Shown here piece after piece: positions 62,853-64,000 of a stretch of 64,000 nt of DNA. The stretch lies in the NCBI GenBank assembly GCA_000181795.3, contig CM012953.1:2229443-2293442 (forward strand), written 5' to 3'. How positions within the stretch are numbered: position 1 is the first letter of the stretch; the number at the start of each line of letters is the position of its first letter. Made by a program: the position numbers and the translations under genes. This DNA comes from Trichinella spiralis (Eukaryota; Nematoda; Enoplea; Trichinellida; Trichinellidae). The notes under the pieces were generated by a model. That model searched no databases and was not told the origin of the DNA. It worked only from the letters and a program-made list of their open reading frames with translations.

Positions 62853-63828
62853 CTACTAGGAAAGACTCAGTGCCGGATGTACTGGCGGTGCATTGCGCAA
62901 TTTGCAGACAACATCTAGTTGCAAAGCACCTTACTGAACGTTTGCATTGCTCTTTGGGATACGTCATTGCGGCAATAAACAAAATCAGAAGCATTCTTTT
63001 AAATGACAGATTATTCAGCCAGTTTTGCGAAGAAAATGACGAAAAATTCAATCGCCTGCAGATGCGCACTGAAGTCCGGTGGTTATCGAAAGGTGCTTGT
63101 TTAAGTCGCTATTATGAGCTTTTTGAAACCATTTTGGAATTCTTTCAAAACAAAGACCCTTCAATGAGAGACAGCTTGAAGATATGCAAAAGTGACATAG
63201 CATATATGGCTGATTTATTTTTCAAGTTTAAGGAACTTAATCTGCAACTGCAAGGAAGCGAACTTAATCTAATAAAGACGAGATCTCTCATTTCATCATT
63301 CACATCAAAGCTGGCTTTGTTCAAACGCAAACTTGGGCGCAGAGAATTTTATCAATTTCCAAGCATTGCTGCACTCAGGAAAAATGGAGAAGTACATGAT
63401 GATGACATTCAAATCTATTGTGAACAGTTAGATGTGCCACAAAAGGACATGCAAGAAAGATTTCAAGATATTCTCAAAATGAAGATTCTAAACCTATTTT
63501 CAAACACTGATGAAATCGAAATGGAATTAGAAGAGGAATTAATTGATTTACAAACCAATGAAGAGTTAAAGCCGAAGTTTAAGAATCATTCTTTCTGGTT
63601 GCAAAAACAAATATCTGACCTCTGTCCCAGTTTATGGAGAAGTTCCTGCTCGCCCTCCCATCTTCCTATTTAGTTGAGCGTGGCTTCAGTGTGGTTACTG
63701 ATTTTCAAACAAAGAAAAGTAACCGACTGCAAATCGACAAACGTGGTAATTTACGACTGTTCCTTACCAACACTGAGCCCAATGTAGACAGATTAGTCGC
63801 AATGCACCAACCTCATCCATCACATTAA
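62849..63828 (+). pseudogene. hAT-family transposase, 5'-truncated and frameshifted
   Basis: The reading frame is open from 62849 without a suitable ATG and runs to about 63637, with VLAVHCAICRQHLVAKHL, EVRWLSKGACLSRYYELFE and AYMADLFFKFKELNLQLQGS. These are the middle of ZBED5/FAM200/SCAND3-type hAT transposases. A single-base frameshift near 63637 then moves the reading to another frame containing FLLALPSSYLVERGFSVV and KSNRLQIDKRGNLRLFLT, ending at 63826-63828. That last part is the dimerisation region. The BED zinc finger and the first part of the catalytic domain are missing. Confidence 0.88.
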
Positions 63829-64000
63829 TTATTTTCTCACTATATGATTATTTTTGAAAGAACACTCGATTTGAATAAATAGTCTGTTTAAAAATTCATT
63901 ATTTTTTTGACAATAATTTAGGGGGGCGTTTGAAAAATATATGTCTCTCAAGTGGGCGATAGCCTGAAAACGTTTGGGAAACACTGGCATATATTATTTA

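Larger units (their letters stand above)
62414..63994 (+). mobile_element. hAT transposon (62422-63986) with 8-bp target-site duplication
   Basis: The element is bounded by a perfect 8-bp direct repeat, gcatatat, at 62414-62421 and 63987-63994, as hAT transposases create. Its ends are inverted repeats: CAGTGATTCCCAAA on the left and CAGTGTTTCCCAAA (reverse complement) on the right, one mismatch in 14, with ATCGCCC a little further in on both sides. Subterminal gggggcg/cgcccc motifs occur at both ends. Internal content is a 5'-truncated, frameshifted transposase and an inverted transposase fragment, so it cannot be autonomous; copies with good ends could still be moved by a source elsewhere. 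Confidence 0.93.

Noticed and set aside
1-64000. CRISPR arrays, bacterial operons, rRNA or tRNA genes
   Set aside because: No regular direct-repeat arrays, ribosome-binding sites, rRNA-like sequence or convincing tRNA A/B boxes were seen; the gene structure is eukaryotic throughout.

Overview
The window reads as nuclear DNA of a nematode. It is very A+T-rich, its genes are split into many short exons with GT-AG introns, and it carries a typical nematode cuticle collagen (hydrophobic N-terminal domain, RLRR processing site, interrupted Gly-[15 protein letters not shown] end). Intron acceptors in my models end mostly in TAG rather than the TTTTCAG typical of Caenorhabditis, and decayed hAT and integrase-type elements are present. 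A clade I (Dorylaimia, Trichinella-like) worm is possible, but that placement is a guess.

Layout. 1-19.6 kb: a RIM-binding protein (RIMBP, active-zone scaffold) on the plus strand, with three SH3 and three FN3 domains; the main model runs 7141-19326 and a possible 5' exon lies near 3445. 19.7-21.4 kb: a cuticle collagen on the minus strand, tail to tail with RIMBP. 23.0-27.5 kb: an RBM26/27-type RNA-binding protein (minus). 29.0-32.2 kb: an SFSWAP/suppressor-of-white-apricot splicing regulator (minus). 32.6-33.0 kb: a decayed hAT transposon end. 34.8-37.3 kb: an unidentified 233-residue coiled-coil protein (minus). 38.5-43.7 kb: an ERG/FLI1/FEV-class ETS transcription factor (minus). 46.1-47.0 kb: an unexplained G+C-richer island. 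48.35-54.5 kb: an hnRNP L homologue with four RRMs (plus). 55.5-56.4 kb: a broken integrase-core relic with an inverted partial duplicate. 58.0-60.6 kb: a seven-helix receptor (minus). 62.42-63.99 kb: a complete-ended but internally rearranged hAT element with a perfect 8-bp target duplication.

Each multi-exon model was joined by hand from splice sites and conserved domains, and each total coding length is a multiple of three. Boundaries could still be off by a base or a few. Three of the genes (RBM26/27, SFSWAP, hnRNP L) work in nuclear RNA processing. RIMBP and a FEV/AST-1-like ETS factor are neuronal in animals generally. No operon is evident.

No wholly new system was found. The best leads are a CA-rich, stop-containing candidate poison exon in the hnRNP L gene, an in-frame 42-nt cassette exon in the SFSWAP gene, two elements that each carry an inverted copy of their own coding fragment, the TAG-biased 3' splice sites, and the island at 46-47 kb.
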